Below, in pieces: positions 41,872 to 50,505 of a DNA stretch of 64,000 nt. Under the pieces are notes generated by a model. It saw only the letters and a program-made list of their open reading frames with translations. It was not told where the DNA came from and made no database searches. Source of the stretch: Burkholderiaceae bacterium (GTDB lineage: Bacteria > Pseudomonadota > Gammaproteobacteria > Burkholderiales > Burkholderiaceae_C); NCBI GenBank assembly GCA_030695205.1, contig JAUYTN010000021.1:144159-208158 (forward strand). Reading direction: 5' to 3'. Both the position numbers and the translations under genes were made by a program. Position 1 is the stretch's first letter; each line of letters begins with the position of its first letter.

Positions 41872-43731
41872 TCAGCGCACGGTCACGCGGCTCATTTCCT
41901 GGCCGTCTTCGCTCATCACATGGGTGGAGCAGGCCAGGCAGGGGTCAAAGCTGTGCAGCGTGCGCAGAATTTCCAGCGGCTGCTCGGGGTTGACCATCGG
42001 GGTATTCATCAGGCTGGCCTCAAAAGCGCCAATCTGGCCCTTGGCATCGCGGGGCGAGCCGTTCCAGGTGGTGGGCACCACGCACTGGTAGTTGTCGATC
42101 TTCCCGTCCTTGATCTTGATCCAGTGGCCCAGCATGCCGCGCGGTGCGGCCACTGTGCCCACGCCTTTGGCCTCTTTGGGCCAGGTGGCGGGGTCCCACT
42201 TGTCGGTGTTGACGGTGTTGCTGTCGCCCGCCTTGATGTTGCCCACCAGCTGTCTGAAGTCGTCCATCAGCATCTCGCCGCAGTACTGGCTTTCCAGCGC
42301 ACGGGCCAGCGTGCGGCCTATGGTGGTGGGCAGCAGTTGCTTGAGCGTGAAGTTGGTTTCGGGCAGGCCCAGCGCTTTGGGGATGGCGTGGTTGATGGCC
42401 ACGGCCGAGGCATCCACCTGTTCTTTGACGCGCTGGCAGTACGTGTTGCCCTGGCTTGCATGTACATAGCCCAATATGTAGCGCGACAGCGGCCCCACCT
42501 CCAGCGCATGGCCACGCCAGCGGGGCGATTTGATCCAGCTGTATTTGGCCGACTCGTCCACCGCCTCGATCTTGGTGCGCGTGCCCTTGAAGTTGGGGCC
42601 TTCGGGCTGGTAGTTGGCTTCGGTCACGCCGTCCCAGGGGTGCAGGCCCTTGGTTTCGTCGCCGTACTTGTACCAGCTGTGCGTCACAAACTCCTGCACC
42701 TGCTCGGGGTCGCGGGGGTCAATGGGGTGAATCTTGTCCCAGTTGCCATCCAGAATCACGCCGCCTGGTAGCTGGTGGGTGCTGTGGTCGTAGGGCACTT
42801 TTTCGTAGGTGCCAAAGTCGGCCACGTTGGTGGCTGCCAGCCCGCCGCCGTACAGCCAGCCCGCGTTCTTGTAGATGGTGCCAATGGCCAACACGTCGGG
42901 TATGTAGACGTTGTTGTTGAAGTCGATCATCTCCTTGATGCGCGCCTCGACAAAGTTCAGCCGCTCCATGTTGATGGGCGCACCGGCGGCACCGTTGCCG
43001 TCGATGTTGATGGCGCAGGGCACGCCGCCCACCAGGTAGTTGGGGTGCGGGTTTTTGCCGCCGAAGATGGTGTTCACCTTCACCCACTCTTTTTGCAGGT
43101 CAAGCGCTTCCAGGTAGTGCGTGACGGCCATCAGGTTGGCCTCGGGCGGCAGCACATAGGCCTTGCTGCCCCAGTAACCGTTGGCAAACGGCCCCAGCTG
43201 GCCGCTTTCCACAAACTTCTTCAGGCGGTTTTGCACATCGCGGAAGTAGCCGGGCGACGACATGGGGTGCGATGGCGACACCAGGTGCTGCAGGTCGCTG
43301 GTCTTTTTGGGGTCGGCCTTCAGGGACGAGATCACGTCCACCCAGTCCAGCGCATGCAGGTGATAAAAGTGCACCGCGTGGTCGTGCACCTGCAGCGTTT
43401 TGGCCATCATTTCGCGAATCAGGTGGGCATTGAGCGGAATTTGGATGCCCAGCGCGTCTTCCACCGCGCGCACACTGGTCAGCGCGTGGCAGCCCGTGCA
43501 CACGCCGCAAATGCGCTCCACAAAGGCCCAGGCGTCGCGGGGGTCGCGGCCTTTCAGAATCACTTCCAGCCCGCGCCACATGGTGCCGGTGGACACCGCG
43601 TTGCGGATGACGTTGTTGCTGTCAAGGTTGACCTCGCAGCGCATGTGGCCCTCGATGCGCGTGACCGGGTCAACGACGATGCGCCGCCCGGTGTTGTCCA
43701 TCTTGAAGCCTTGAGTTTCGTAAGCACCCAT
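41872..43731 (-). CDS. hoxG: Membrane-bound [NiFe] hydrogenase large subunit
   Basis: A 619-aa catalytic subunit, the usual length. Nickel ligands are in [15 protein letters not shown] and in DPCLACSTH near the C-terminus. The last 15 residues ([15 protein letters not shown]) follow the His where HoxM cuts. It is exported with HoxK as a folded dimer and faces the periplasm. The start ATG at 43731 is 21 bp after the hoxK stop. Confidence 0.97.
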   Translation of the reverse strand: MGAYETQGFKMDNTGRRIVVDPVTRIEGHMRCEVNLDSNNVIRNAVSTGTMWRGLEVILKGRDPRDAWAFVERICGVCTGCHALTSVRAVEDALGIQIPLNAHLIREMMAKTLQVHDHAVHFYHLHALDWVDVISSLKADPKKTSDLQHLVSPSHPMSSPGYFRDVQNRLKKFVESGQLGPFANGYWGSKAYVLPPEANLMAVTHYLEALDLQKEWVKVNTIFGGKNPHPNYLVGGVPCAINIDGNGAAGAPINMERLNFVEARIKEMIDFNNNVYIPDVLAIGTIYKNAGWLYGGGLAATNVADFGTYEKVPYDHSTHQLPGGVILDGNWDKIHPIDPRDPEQVQEFVTHSWYKYGDETKGLHPWDGVTEANYQPEGPNFKGTRTKIEAVDESAKYSWIKSPRWRGHALEVGPLSRYILGYVHASQGNTYCQRVKEQVDASAVAINHAIPKALGLPETNFTLKQLLPTTIGRTLARALESQYCGEMLMDDFRQLVGNIKAGDSNTVNTDKWDPATWPKEAKGVGTVAAPRGMLGHWIKIKDGKIDNYQCVVPTTWNGSPRDAKGQIGAFEASLMNTPMVNPEQPLEILRTLHSFDPCLACSTHVMSEDGQEMSRVTVR

Positions 43732-43752
43732 GGTGTGTGTCCTCGTTGTTTT

Positions 43753-44844
43753 TTAGGTGTGGCTGGGTGCGGCAGGCTTCTGGGCCGCTTTGTCTTTGGC
43801 GCGCTTGGCCACCGAAATGGCCGCGTGCGCCGCCACCGCAGCGCCCACCACACCGGCTGCCGTGCCACCAATTTGGTCGGCGTTGGCCTCGACGCCAAAG
43901 GCGTGGATGTTGGTCAGGCGGTCGTAAAACGAGCCTTTGTCCCAGAAGCCGTCTTCGCTGCACCCAATGCAGCCGTGCCCCGCCTTGATGGGGAAGCTGG
44001 TGCCCTCGTTCCACTGCACGGTGGAGCAGGCGTTGTAGGTGGTGGGGCCTTTGCAGCCCACTTTGTAGAGGCAGTAGCCCATGCGTGCGGACTCGTCGTC
44101 CCACTTCTCGACAAACTGGCCCGCGTCGAAGTGCGGGCGGCGGTAGCACTTGTCGTGGATGCGCTGGCTGTAGAACATCTTGGGGCGGCCCTGGCGGTCC
44201 AGCTCGGGGATGCGGTCAAACGCCAGCATGTAGGTGATCACGCCGGTCATCACCTCGGGGATGGGCGGGCAGCCCGGCACTTTGATGATCGGCTTGTCGG
44301 TAATGACCTTGTGAATGGGCGTGGCCTGCGTGGGGTTGGGCTTGGCCGCCTGCACGCAGCCCCAGCTGGCGCACGAGCCCCAGGCAATGATGGCCTTGGC
44401 ATCCTTGGCCACGCGCTTGAGTTTGTCCAAGAACGGCTTGCCGCCCTGAATACAGAACATGCCGTCTTCGTTCAGCGGGGGGTTGCCCTCCACCGCCAGG
44501 ATGTACTGGCCTTTGTACTTGACCATGATCTCTTCCAGGATGGCCTCGGCCTGGTGGCCTGCGGCGGCCATCAGGGTGTCGTCATAGTCCAGGCTGATCA
44601 TGGACAGGATCACGTCTTTGGCCAGCGGGTGGGCCGAGCGGATGAAGCTCTCGGTGCAGCACGTGCACTCCAGCCCGTGCAGCCACAGCACGGGTGTGCG
44701 GGGCTTGGTTTCCATGGCGTGCGCAATTTGCGGCACAAAACTGGGCGCGAGCCCCAGCGAGGTGGCCGTGAGCGAGCAGTACTTCAGGTAGCTGCGGCGC
44801 GAGATGCCCTTGCGGCGCATCACCTCGTAAAAGGTTTCAATCAT
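43753..44844 (-). CDS. hoxK: O2-tolerant membrane-bound [NiFe] hydrogenase small subunit
   Basis: A 363-aa subunit. A Tat signal peptide (SRRSYLK, then a hydrophobic stretch ending IAHA at residue 43) precedes the mature protein. Mature Cys17, Cys19 and Cys20 come from [10 protein letters not shown], and Cys115 and Cys120 from WGSCASWGC; the extra cysteines at 19 and 120 mark the [4Fe-3S] proximal cluster of O2-tolerant enzymes. A hydrophobic C-terminal helix ([18 protein letters not shown]) would anchor it in the membrane. First gene of the block; start ATG at 44844. Confidence 0.97.
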   Translation of the reverse strand: MIETFYEVMRRKGISRRSYLKYCSLTATSLGLAPSFVPQIAHAMETKPRTPVLWLHGLECTCCTESFIRSAHPLAKDVILSMISLDYDDTLMAAAGHQAEAILEEIMVKYKGQYILAVEGNPPLNEDGMFCIQGGKPFLDKLKRVAKDAKAIIAWGSCASWGCVQAAKPNPTQATPIHKVITDKPIIKVPGCPPIPEVMTGVITYMLAFDRIPELDRQGRPKMFYSQRIHDKCYRRPHFDAGQFVEKWDDESARMGYCLYKVGCKGPTTYNACSTVQWNEGTSFPIKAGHGCIGCSEDGFWDKGSFYDRLTNIHAFGVEANADQIGGTAAGVVGAAVAAHAAISVAKRAKDKAAQKPAAPSHT

Positions 44845-44940
44845 GGTGCTTGTCTCCGTTGGCTGGCAAGGCGCGGGGTGTGGCTTGTGTATGGGCACCC
44901 CGCTGCGGCCCTGTGCAATTGCAGGCAGGTGTGTTGTCGT

Positions 44941-44957
44941 TTGCAAAACACAGGCCA
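44941..44957 (-). promoter_or_regulatory. Sigma-54 (-24/-12) promoter of the hydrogenase block
   Basis: On the minus strand TGGCCTGTGTTTTGCAA has GG and GC exactly 12 positions apart, with TGGC and TTGCA matching the RpoN consensus. It is 97 bp upstream of the hoxK start. The gene block includes its own RpoN-dependent activator, hoxA. Confidence 0.8.
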
Positions 44958-45257
44958 CACTGCACCAAACTAGGGAAAGCACTGATTTGTGTTTTTAAGC
45001 CTTTGAATTTGAACGGTAAATTGTGGTTGATGCGGGCTGGATGGTGGGGATATTTTTGATGGGTGGAAGGTTTGTTTGCGGTGTACTGGCTTTGTTGGAA
45101 GCTTGGTTTGCGGTTCTGGTTTGTGGGGGCTGGGGTGCGGTGCCGTGCTGGCTGTGATGCGGCGGGTGGGGCGTGGGGGTGGCTCCTGGGCCGGTGGTCC
45201 GCTGTGCGGACTGCGCTGCGGTGCTCAGCTGTGGGGCGGCGGCGCGGAACTCACTGC

Positions 45258-45276
45258 GCTTTGCCGGGGGCAAAGC
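45258..45276. repeat. Perfect hairpin GCTTTGCC-GGG-GGCAAAGC
   Basis: An 8-bp stem with a 3-nt loop in the region upstream of hoxK. No T-run follows, so it is not a standard terminator. Confidence 0.5.
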
Positions 45277-45733
45277 TCCGTTCAGACAGCCGCGCCGAAT
45301 TTGATGTTGAAGTGCGCCTGGCGGCGCACCGCCCGCCCCACGGCCTGCGCTCCTCGCCACCGGCCAAGTCGCCTCCCCCACGCCCCACCCGCCGCACCAC
45401 TTGGGTGACGGGTTGGTGTGCCGAGTTTTTCAATGTGCGCTGGGTGACAGAGCGGCTGTCTGCGGGTACAGTGCTTTTACCGCAGCACCTGCCTGAGCCG
45501 ACCTGGCCCGCAGGGAGATTGCGCAGAACAGGGAGGGGAAGATGATCGAGACATCTTTTATTTGATGCCGTTATTGCATTCGGCGCACGCGTTTATTGCG
45601 TGGATTGCAGGCGCGAACATTTCGGGCTGCCTTGTTGGCTGAAATGCGCTGCGCCCAGTTTATATTGGGATTCCCTGGATAGGCGTGCGCCTACATCACG
45701 TTATGCACAATTAAAACCTGCAATTTCTATTTT

Positions 45734-47101
45734 ATGAGCAAGCTATCAATTGATGATCAGCTGTATTCCGCAAGTATAGGAATATACTGCACAAATAGCT
45801 TATTTACTCGTTTTGCAAGCATTGCAGATTTGAGTGCCACTGAAGATGATCCATATCCTTGCGCATTGCCAACTCATATTCATGAGTATGTTCATTACCT
45901 ACATAATATATCGACAAAAGCTGGTGTAAGGCTGATTTACCTGACTCATTGTGCAATTTTTCTGGCTTCTCATTTTTTAATAAAGGGCGAGAATGGAATT
46001 GATGTCCAGAGTGAGGATTCTGGTTGGTCAGAAGATTTCCGCTTTTTTATAAATAACTTAAATTACATTTATGGCGAATTTAATGAGATTGAATTTGACC
46101 CATCGACAAAATCAAGCCATTGGAAATTTTCTAATCTATCCACTTATACGCCAATCATAGAAACGCCTTTTTTTTCTTATCAGGTTACTGTCAGCGAAAA
46201 CTTTTCTAAAAAAAGAACTGGAGTTTTGCGTATCGGGCTAACGTTTATTACAGAAGGGGTTGCATATGAAGTTGAACGAGAAGTTTGGAAGGATAATGGA
46301 TGCTTATCAAATGATATAGATAAAGCCACCCCCACATTTCCGTATCTCGCGTATGAGCATTTGGTTAATTATATTGTTGGCCGGCAAACAACGGCAATTG
46401 AAAGAATTAAAATTGGCAACGCTGCGCTTATGCACGAATCACCATCGCAAGGATTTGTTGATGCTTGCTTGGCATTAAAGAAAGGAGTGCACATATTGGG
46501 CGAATATCATGCAAAAATGATCAAAGAATTACAAGATTTTTCGAATGCGAAAATAAATGAAATGTTTGATGAACTGGAAAAATTCTATTCTCGTACTGAT
46601 AAACTACTTGCTCCATTCCAGCACTATGCATCAATAATAAAATCTACAGTAAAAAAGAGAATTTCTCACCCGGATATTGAGAGTATTTTTATCCATAAAA
46701 ATGCAACTGAAAAAAATATAACGCCCTCCTGTTTCCTTGGATTAAGTTCTAATGTGGCAGAGCACTGCATTATACAAGAAAAATCGAATTCTAAAGCCAC
46801 TATTGATATAATAGGAGACCGTACTAGCTTAGCAGCATCCACCATCGATCCTACGTGGTTTTATGTTTTATGTTCAGCAATACATTTTATACAGCACCAT
46901 TTCAAGACTGATGGAACAGTTGAAAAGACATCAAATCTGCGCGAGAAGAAATGCCCATTTTCAGGGGCGTGTGAGGCTGAGGCTTCGTACAATAATCCTG
47001 ATGTTTGCAAAAGATTTCCTTGGAGGTTTGTACCAAAAGATAGACACCAAAGTTGCTGGTATTCAGCTGGTATTAAATCAATAACCCCAGAGAAAATATA
47101 A
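45734..47101 (+). CDS. Unknown AT-rich gene; HExxH protein, possible metallopeptidase
   Basis: A 455-aa protein I do not recognise. It contains a zincin-like HExxH motif, HEYVH within PTHIHEYVHYLHN (about residues 47-59), and a downstream Glu-rich ITEGVAYEVEREVW (about 176-189) that could give the third metal ligand. The C-terminal 60 residues carry several Cys (KKCPFSGACEAE, NPDVCKRF, HQSCWY), which could bind metal. Codon use and base composition are strongly AT-rich, unlike the flanking genes, so horizontal transfer is likely. First of three same-strand AT-rich genes. Peptidase activity is a guess from the motif. Confidence 0.65.
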   Translation: MSKLSIDDQLYSASIGIYCTNSLFTRFASIADLSATEDDPYPCALPTHIHEYVHYLHNISTKAGVRLIYLTHCAIFLASHFLIKGENGIDVQSEDSGWSEDFRFFINNLNYIYGEFNEIEFDPSTKSSHWKFSNLSTYTPIIETPFFSYQVTVSENFSKKRTGVLRIGLTFITEGVAYEVEREVWKDNGCLSNDIDKATPTFPYLAYEHLVNYIVGRQTTAIERIKIGNAALMHESPSQGFVDACLALKKGVHILGEYHAKMIKELQDFSNAKINEMFDELEKFYSRTDKLLAPFQHYASIIKSTVKKRISHPDIESIFIHKNATEKNITPSCFLGLSSNVAEHCIIQEKSNSKATIDIIGDRTSLAASTIDPTWFYVLCSAIHFIQHHFKTDGTVEKTSNLREKKCPFSGACEAEASYNNPDVCKRFPWRFVPKDRHQSCWYSAGIKSITPEKI

Positions 47102-47254
47102 ATATAAATGCATAATAGGTCGTTGCACTTTTGGTACTGCAGGTGGACTTTGCATTAGGGCGCAATATTTAAATTCACAATCCGTAAGGTTTAATTGCTG
47201 TGGGTAAATTCCCCGCCCCTTGGGGCGCGGATGTTCATTTATTAAGGGAATGAC
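47102..47254. other. Spacer with palindrome CGCCCC-TT-GGGGCG
   Basis: 153 bp between the first two AT-rich genes. The palindrome at 47214-47227 is the only GC-rich part. A ribosome binding site (AGGGA) lies just before the next ATG. No clear attC-type ends were found in this spacer. Confidence 0.45.
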
Positions 47255-47641
47255 ATGATAATTGCGATAGAAGGAATTGTTGAGAGATACGGTCCATCCT
47301 TGGTTGGTCACGGAGATCATGGTTTCAGTGTTTTACTTGTTGGAAGTAAAACAATTTACTATTTTTCAGGGGTGCGCTCCGCATACTCTCCTTTAATTGG
47401 CCGTCCATCTGCCTCATCTTCAATATTGGTTGAGCTGATGGCTTTGGGTGACCACATCTCATTTGAAGTTGAAGGAGTGCCCGAAAAGCTTGGCTTTGTG
47501 GAAAATGTTATTAATCAAACATTAAGAAATTGGACTTTGGAGAATCGACTTATGGGAGTCGAGGTTGATGTTACTCCAAAACAAAACTGCTTAGATCAAG
47601 TTACTAAAAAATTGCCTTTGTCAAATTGTCAAAAAGTATAA
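47255..47641 (+). CDS. Unknown small protein in the AT-rich group
   Basis: A 128-aa protein of unknown function. It begins MIIAIEGIVERYGP, with alternating hydrophobic strands (FSVLLVGSKTIYYFSGV, HISFEVEGV) suggesting a small beta-rich fold. Low GC and AT-rich codons like its neighbours. The start is supported by AGGGA 7 nt upstream. No membrane segment or known motif. Confidence 0.6.
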   Translation: MIIAIEGIVERYGPSLVGHGDHGFSVLLVGSKTIYYFSGVRSAYSPLIGRPSASSSILVELMALGDHISFEVEGVPEKLGFVENVINQTLRNWTLENRLMGVEVDVTPKQNCLDQVTKKLPLSNCQKV

Positions 47642-47685
47642 AGCTTCCTGTGTTTTCAAAATCTGAATCTTGGCAATCCACGTAC

Positions 47686-47743
47686 GCCTAACCCGGCGTT
47701 GCAGTGGATCGGCTTCGTCACTCACTGAATTCATACGTTATTT
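47686..47743 (+). repeat. attC-like site after the second AT-rich gene
   Basis: Starts with GCCTAAC and reaches ACGTTA 45 bp later, the pair expected for integron recombination-site ends. Inside, CAGTG (47702) and CACTG (47723) can form the inner stem. The end lacks the full GTTAGGC, so the site would be degenerate. Confidence 0.4.
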
Positions 47744-47779
47744 TCAATGCAAACTCACAGAAAAATCACAGGGTGAAAA

Positions 47780-48613
47780 ATGCAACAAGAACTTGGTGGT
47801 ATTCGTTTTCGTTTTGATGGCCTCGATGCTGGCGATCACAAAGCTGATCTCTACTCTCTTGGAGAGTCCTTGCAGGGACTTGCTCGTATCGCTGCTGTTG
47901 CCGGACATTTCGCACTAACGCAAGAGTACTCAAAATATTTCTCCGTTCATGAAGTTAGAATAGTTGCAACCGAGCCAAAAGCAAATTGCTTTTCAATTGA
48001 TGCGGTTTGGGAATTTGTAAAACAACAGCAAATATTGTCGGGTGGTTTTGGTGCTATAGGCGCTGTTATAATAAGCTATATTCTTGCTTCCAATGCAAAT
48101 AAGGCGGAAGAAATGAAGCTCCTCAAAGATTCGTTGGACAAGGCAATTCGTGAGCTTGGTAGTCGAGACGATAAAATCGTTATGGGCTTACTCGGTGTCA
48201 TTGAGAAAATGACTGTCGATTTAAGGCCGTCAGCAAAGCAAGCTGTTGCGCCCATCGGGAAATCCGCTGCAACACTAACAATATCATCAAGTGATGGAAA
48301 TTTTTCTTCCTCATACGATATAAATGATGCTGAGCAGATAAGAAAGATGGGTGACAACGAAATCAGTGATGCTCAAACTATTGTTGTTAAAGTTACTGAG
48401 CTTGATAAAGTAAGAGGATCTGCAAAGGTCAATATGGACGGGGAACCAGAAGAGAAACGTGTAAATGCAGTAATATCCGATCCGCTTTTAGAAATGCCAA
48501 ATAACAAGTATGCATTGGCGCTTGCATCGGGTGAGAAAATTGCCGTTCGTGCAAAAATTCAATCGAATAACGGAGAAATTTCAAAAATATATATATTCGA
48601 TGTTGAGGCCTAG
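47780..48613 (+). CDS. Unknown protein with one membrane helix, AT-rich group
   Basis: A 277-aa protein I cannot name. The N-terminal 80 residues (with FRFDGLDAGDHKADLYSLGES and KANCFSIDAVWEF) look like a conserved cytoplasmic domain. A hydrophobic helix follows at about 91-105 (GGFGAIGAVIISYIL), then a helical stretch and a C-terminal beta-rich domain (about 165-277) with many charged strands. The stop codon lies within a second attC-like sequence. AT-rich like its two neighbours; a membrane-linked effector or sensor is possible but unproven. Confidence 0.6.
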   Translation: MQQELGGIRFRFDGLDAGDHKADLYSLGESLQGLARIAAVAGHFALTQEYSKYFSVHEVRIVATEPKANCFSIDAVWEFVKQQQILSGGFGAIGAVIISYILASNANKAEEMKLLKDSLDKAIRELGSRDDKIVMGLLGVIEKMTVDLRPSAKQAVAPIGKSAATLTISSSDGNFSSSYDINDAEQIRKMGDNEISDAQTIVVKVTELDKVRGSAKVNMDGEPEEKRVNAVISDPLLEMPNNKYALALASGEKIAVRAKIQSNNGEISKIYIFDVEA

Positions 48614-48666
48614 CATGGCGTTCAATTGAACTTCAAGCATGAGGCGCTACTCAATTCTGTCTAGTG
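48608..48666 (+). repeat. attC-like site overlapping the end of the third AT-rich gene
   Basis: GCCTAGC at the left and TCTAGTG at the right share the core CTAG; AATTGA (48624) pairs with TCAATT (48651) inside. The length of 59 bp fits attC. The ends deviate from the consensus. Confidence 0.35.
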
Positions 48667-48687
48667 TTTTCGTCGATTAATTAAGCG

Positions 48688-48788
48688 TTAAGTGGTCATA
48701 GGTAAGTTCCTCGGTATTCGACTTCTCTTGCAGAGAAGTCTTTGCAGGAGTAAGACGTTTGCCGAAAAACTTACCGCTCCCCACTTAA
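48688..48788. repeat. 101-bp nested palindrome (multi-stem element)
   Basis: Outer arms TTAAGTGG/CCACTTAA are perfect over 8 bp. Next, after 5 nt on each side, GGTAAGTT pairs with AACTTACC, again perfect over 8 bp. In the centre ACTTCTC-TTGCA-GAGAAGT is a perfect 7-bp hairpin. It lies between the AT-rich gene group and the methyltransferase gene. It could be a MITE-like element, a structured RNA or a recombination site. Confidence 0.75.
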
Positions 48789-48810
48789 TCTCAAATTGAC
48801 CCATCCCCCA

Positions 48811-49557
48811 ATGGACATCCCCCGCATATTCAACATCACCGAAAGCGCCCACCGCATTCACAACCCGTTCACGCCCGACAAATACGCCACGCTCGGTGCG
48901 GCGTTGCGTCTGTCGGCGGGGGCTCGGGTGCTGGACTTGGGCAGCGGTTCGGGCGAGATGCTTTGCACTTGGGCGCGTGATCACGGCATCGTCGGCACGG
49001 GCATCGACATGAGCCCCCTGTTCACCGCGCAGGCCCAAAGCCGCGCGGTGGAGCTGGGCGTGGCCGGTCAGGTCAGCTTCATTCATGGCGATGCGGCGGG
49101 CCATGTCGCTGACGAGAAGGTCGATGTGGCCGCCTGCATCGGTGCCAGCTGGATCGCCGGGGGCGTTGCCGGCACCATCGCGCTGCTGGCGCAAAGCCTG
49201 CGCCCCGGCGGCATCATCCTCATCGGCGAGCCCTACTGGCGGCAGTTGCCACCCTCAGACGAGGTGGCCCGGCAATGCCTGGCCCACACGGTGGCTGACT
49301 TCCTCACCCTGCCCGAACTGGTGTCGTCTTTCGGCAACCTGGGCCACGACGTGGTGGAAATGGTGCTGGCCAACCCAGACGGCTGGGACAGGTACGAGGC
49401 CGCCAAATGGCTCACCATGCGCCGCTGGCTGCAAGCCAACCCCAACGACGAACTGGCCAGCGAAGTCCGCACCCAACTGACCACAGAACCCCTGCGCCAC
49501 GTCACCTACACCCGCGAATACCTGGGCTGGGGCGTGTTCGCGCTGATGGCGCGGTGA
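48811..49557 (+). CDS. SAM-dependent methyltransferase
   Basis: A 248-aa class I methyltransferase. Motif I is VLDLGSGSGE near residue 40, then TGIDMS (motif II region) and a later acidic turn. It resembles small-molecule methyltransferases (UbiE/Cfa-like). GC-rich like the rest of the chromosome, in contrast to the gene before it. I chose ATG 48811; a TTG 15 nt upstream is in frame. No ribosome binding site is obvious, and the palindromic element ends 22 bp before the start. Substrate unknown. Confidence 0.85.
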   Translation: MDIPRIFNITESAHRIHNPFTPDKYATLGAALRLSAGARVLDLGSGSGEMLCTWARDHGIVGTGIDMSPLFTAQAQSRAVELGVAGQVSFIHGDAAGHVADEKVDVAACIGASWIAGGVAGTIALLAQSLRPGGIILIGEPYWRQLPPSDEVARQCLAHTVADFLTLPELVSSFGNLGHDVVEMVLANPDGWDRYEAAKWLTMRRWLQANPNDELASEVRTQLTTEPLRHVTYTREYLGWGVFALMAR

Positions 49558-49838
49558 GTGCCGGGTTCACGCCTGAAATGCAGTGCGCCTGGGGTTCGTC
49601 CCCTTTGCGCTGTTGTTCAGGCTGCAACGGTTCGACCGGCGGCAGGCAGAGCTGGTCGAATTCACGCAGCGTGATCTGATTGATCCATCGCCCCCGCTTC
49701 GTACAGTCCCTTGGCTGTGTCATGCACAGCATCAAGGATTGGAGATTTTGTCTTTCGCATTGCAATCCACCTCCATGCGCTCCAGTGCCTTCAAACCTTG
49801 CGCTGAGTGTGTCGCCAGTGGCTGAAAAGGCGGCGTGA
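49558..49838. other. Non-coding gap between the methyltransferase and higA genes
   Basis: 281 bp. Short frames on both strands give no recognisable protein; one on the minus strand could be a decayed gene remnant, but I cannot name it. Confidence 0.4.
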
Positions 49839-50144
49839 TCAGGCACTCTCGCGGCACGTGATTCGGCTCAGTACATCGGTCATGGTGGCGCGTGCTGTCG
49901 CCATGTCAAAGTCGGCTTGCAGGCCCATCCAGAATTCGGCGCTGGTGCCAAAGTATTTGGCCAGGCGCAGGGCTGTGTCGGCTGTCACTGCGCGGCGTTC
50001 GCGCACCACGTCGTTGATGCGCGGAGCAGGCACGTGCAGTGCCATGGCCAGCGCATGGGCGGTCAAGCCGAGCGGCAGCAAAAACTCTTCACGCAGCACC
50101 TCGCCGGGGTGAATCGGGCGCATGCCGTTGGTGATGGTTGTCAT
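49839..50144 (-). CDS. higA: HigA-type antitoxin
   Basis: A 101-aa XRE-type DNA-binding antitoxin. The opening HPGEVLREEFLLPLGLTAHALAM and RINDVVRERRAVTADTALRLAKYFGTS form the helix-turn-helix of the HigA/VapI group. The gene follows higB with a 12-bp gap, the toxin-first order typical for HigBA. Confidence 0.92.
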   Translation of the reverse strand: MTTITNGMRPIHPGEVLREEFLLPLGLTAHALAMALHVPAPRINDVVRERRAVTADTALRLAKYFGTSAEFWMGLQADFDMATARATMTDVLSRITCRESA

Positions 50145-50156
50145 GGTTCAGTTCCT

Positions 50157-50435
50157 TCAGTGGTAGTCCACTATTTCAACGTTTTCGGCATCGCGGCCTG
50201 TCCACACAAAGCACACACGCCATTGGTCATTGATGCGGATGCTGTGCTGGTCTTTGCGGTCACGCTTCAGTGCCTCAAGCCGGTTGTTGGGTGGTATGCG
50301 CAAGTCATCCAGTCGGGTGGCCCTGTGCAGCATTTGCAGCTTTCGCTCTGCCACCGCCCGAAAATTCGCAAACCTTGCAACCGCTGCACCTGCAAACAGT
50401 GCCTGGGTGTCGGCACACTTGAAGCTTTGGATCAT
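50157..50435 (-). CDS. higB: HigB-type toxin
   Basis: A 92-aa RelE/ParE-superfamily toxin. It starts MIQSFKCADTQALF, contains RKLQMLHRATRLDDLRIPPNNRLEAL and ends with the conserved strand SIRINDQWRVCFVW. The HigB family cleaves mRNA at the ribosome. I chose ATG 50435; the longer open frame runs into the next gene on the other strand. Confidence 0.92.
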   Translation of the reverse strand: MIQSFKCADTQALFAGAAVARFANFRAVAERKLQMLHRATRLDDLRIPPNNRLEALKRDRKDQHSIRINDQWRVCFVWTGRDAENVEIVDYH

Positions 50436-50505
50436 GAACCGCAGAATACAACGAGCTGCGTTAAACGCCAACCGGTAAAGTCGGCTGGCATAAGTGGGTT
50501 TCAGA

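Larger units (their letters stand above)
44845..45733. other. 889-bp region between hoxK and the AT-rich gene group
   Basis: Holds the sigma-54 promoter of hoxK (44941-44957) and presumably the upstream binding sites for HoxA, which I could not delimit. Beyond about 45060 the sequence has an odd make-up, first G-rich then AT-rich. A frame at 45063-45545 gives a Trp/Arg-rich product I do not believe. A perfect hairpin lies at 45258-45276. From about 45545 the sequence is AT-rich like the following genes. Confidence 0.5.

Noticed and set aside
45063..45545. 160-codon plus-strand frame upstream of the AT-rich genes
   Set aside because: Product is rich in Trp, Arg and Gly, without known motif, in an area with compositional jumps. 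No ribosome binding site.
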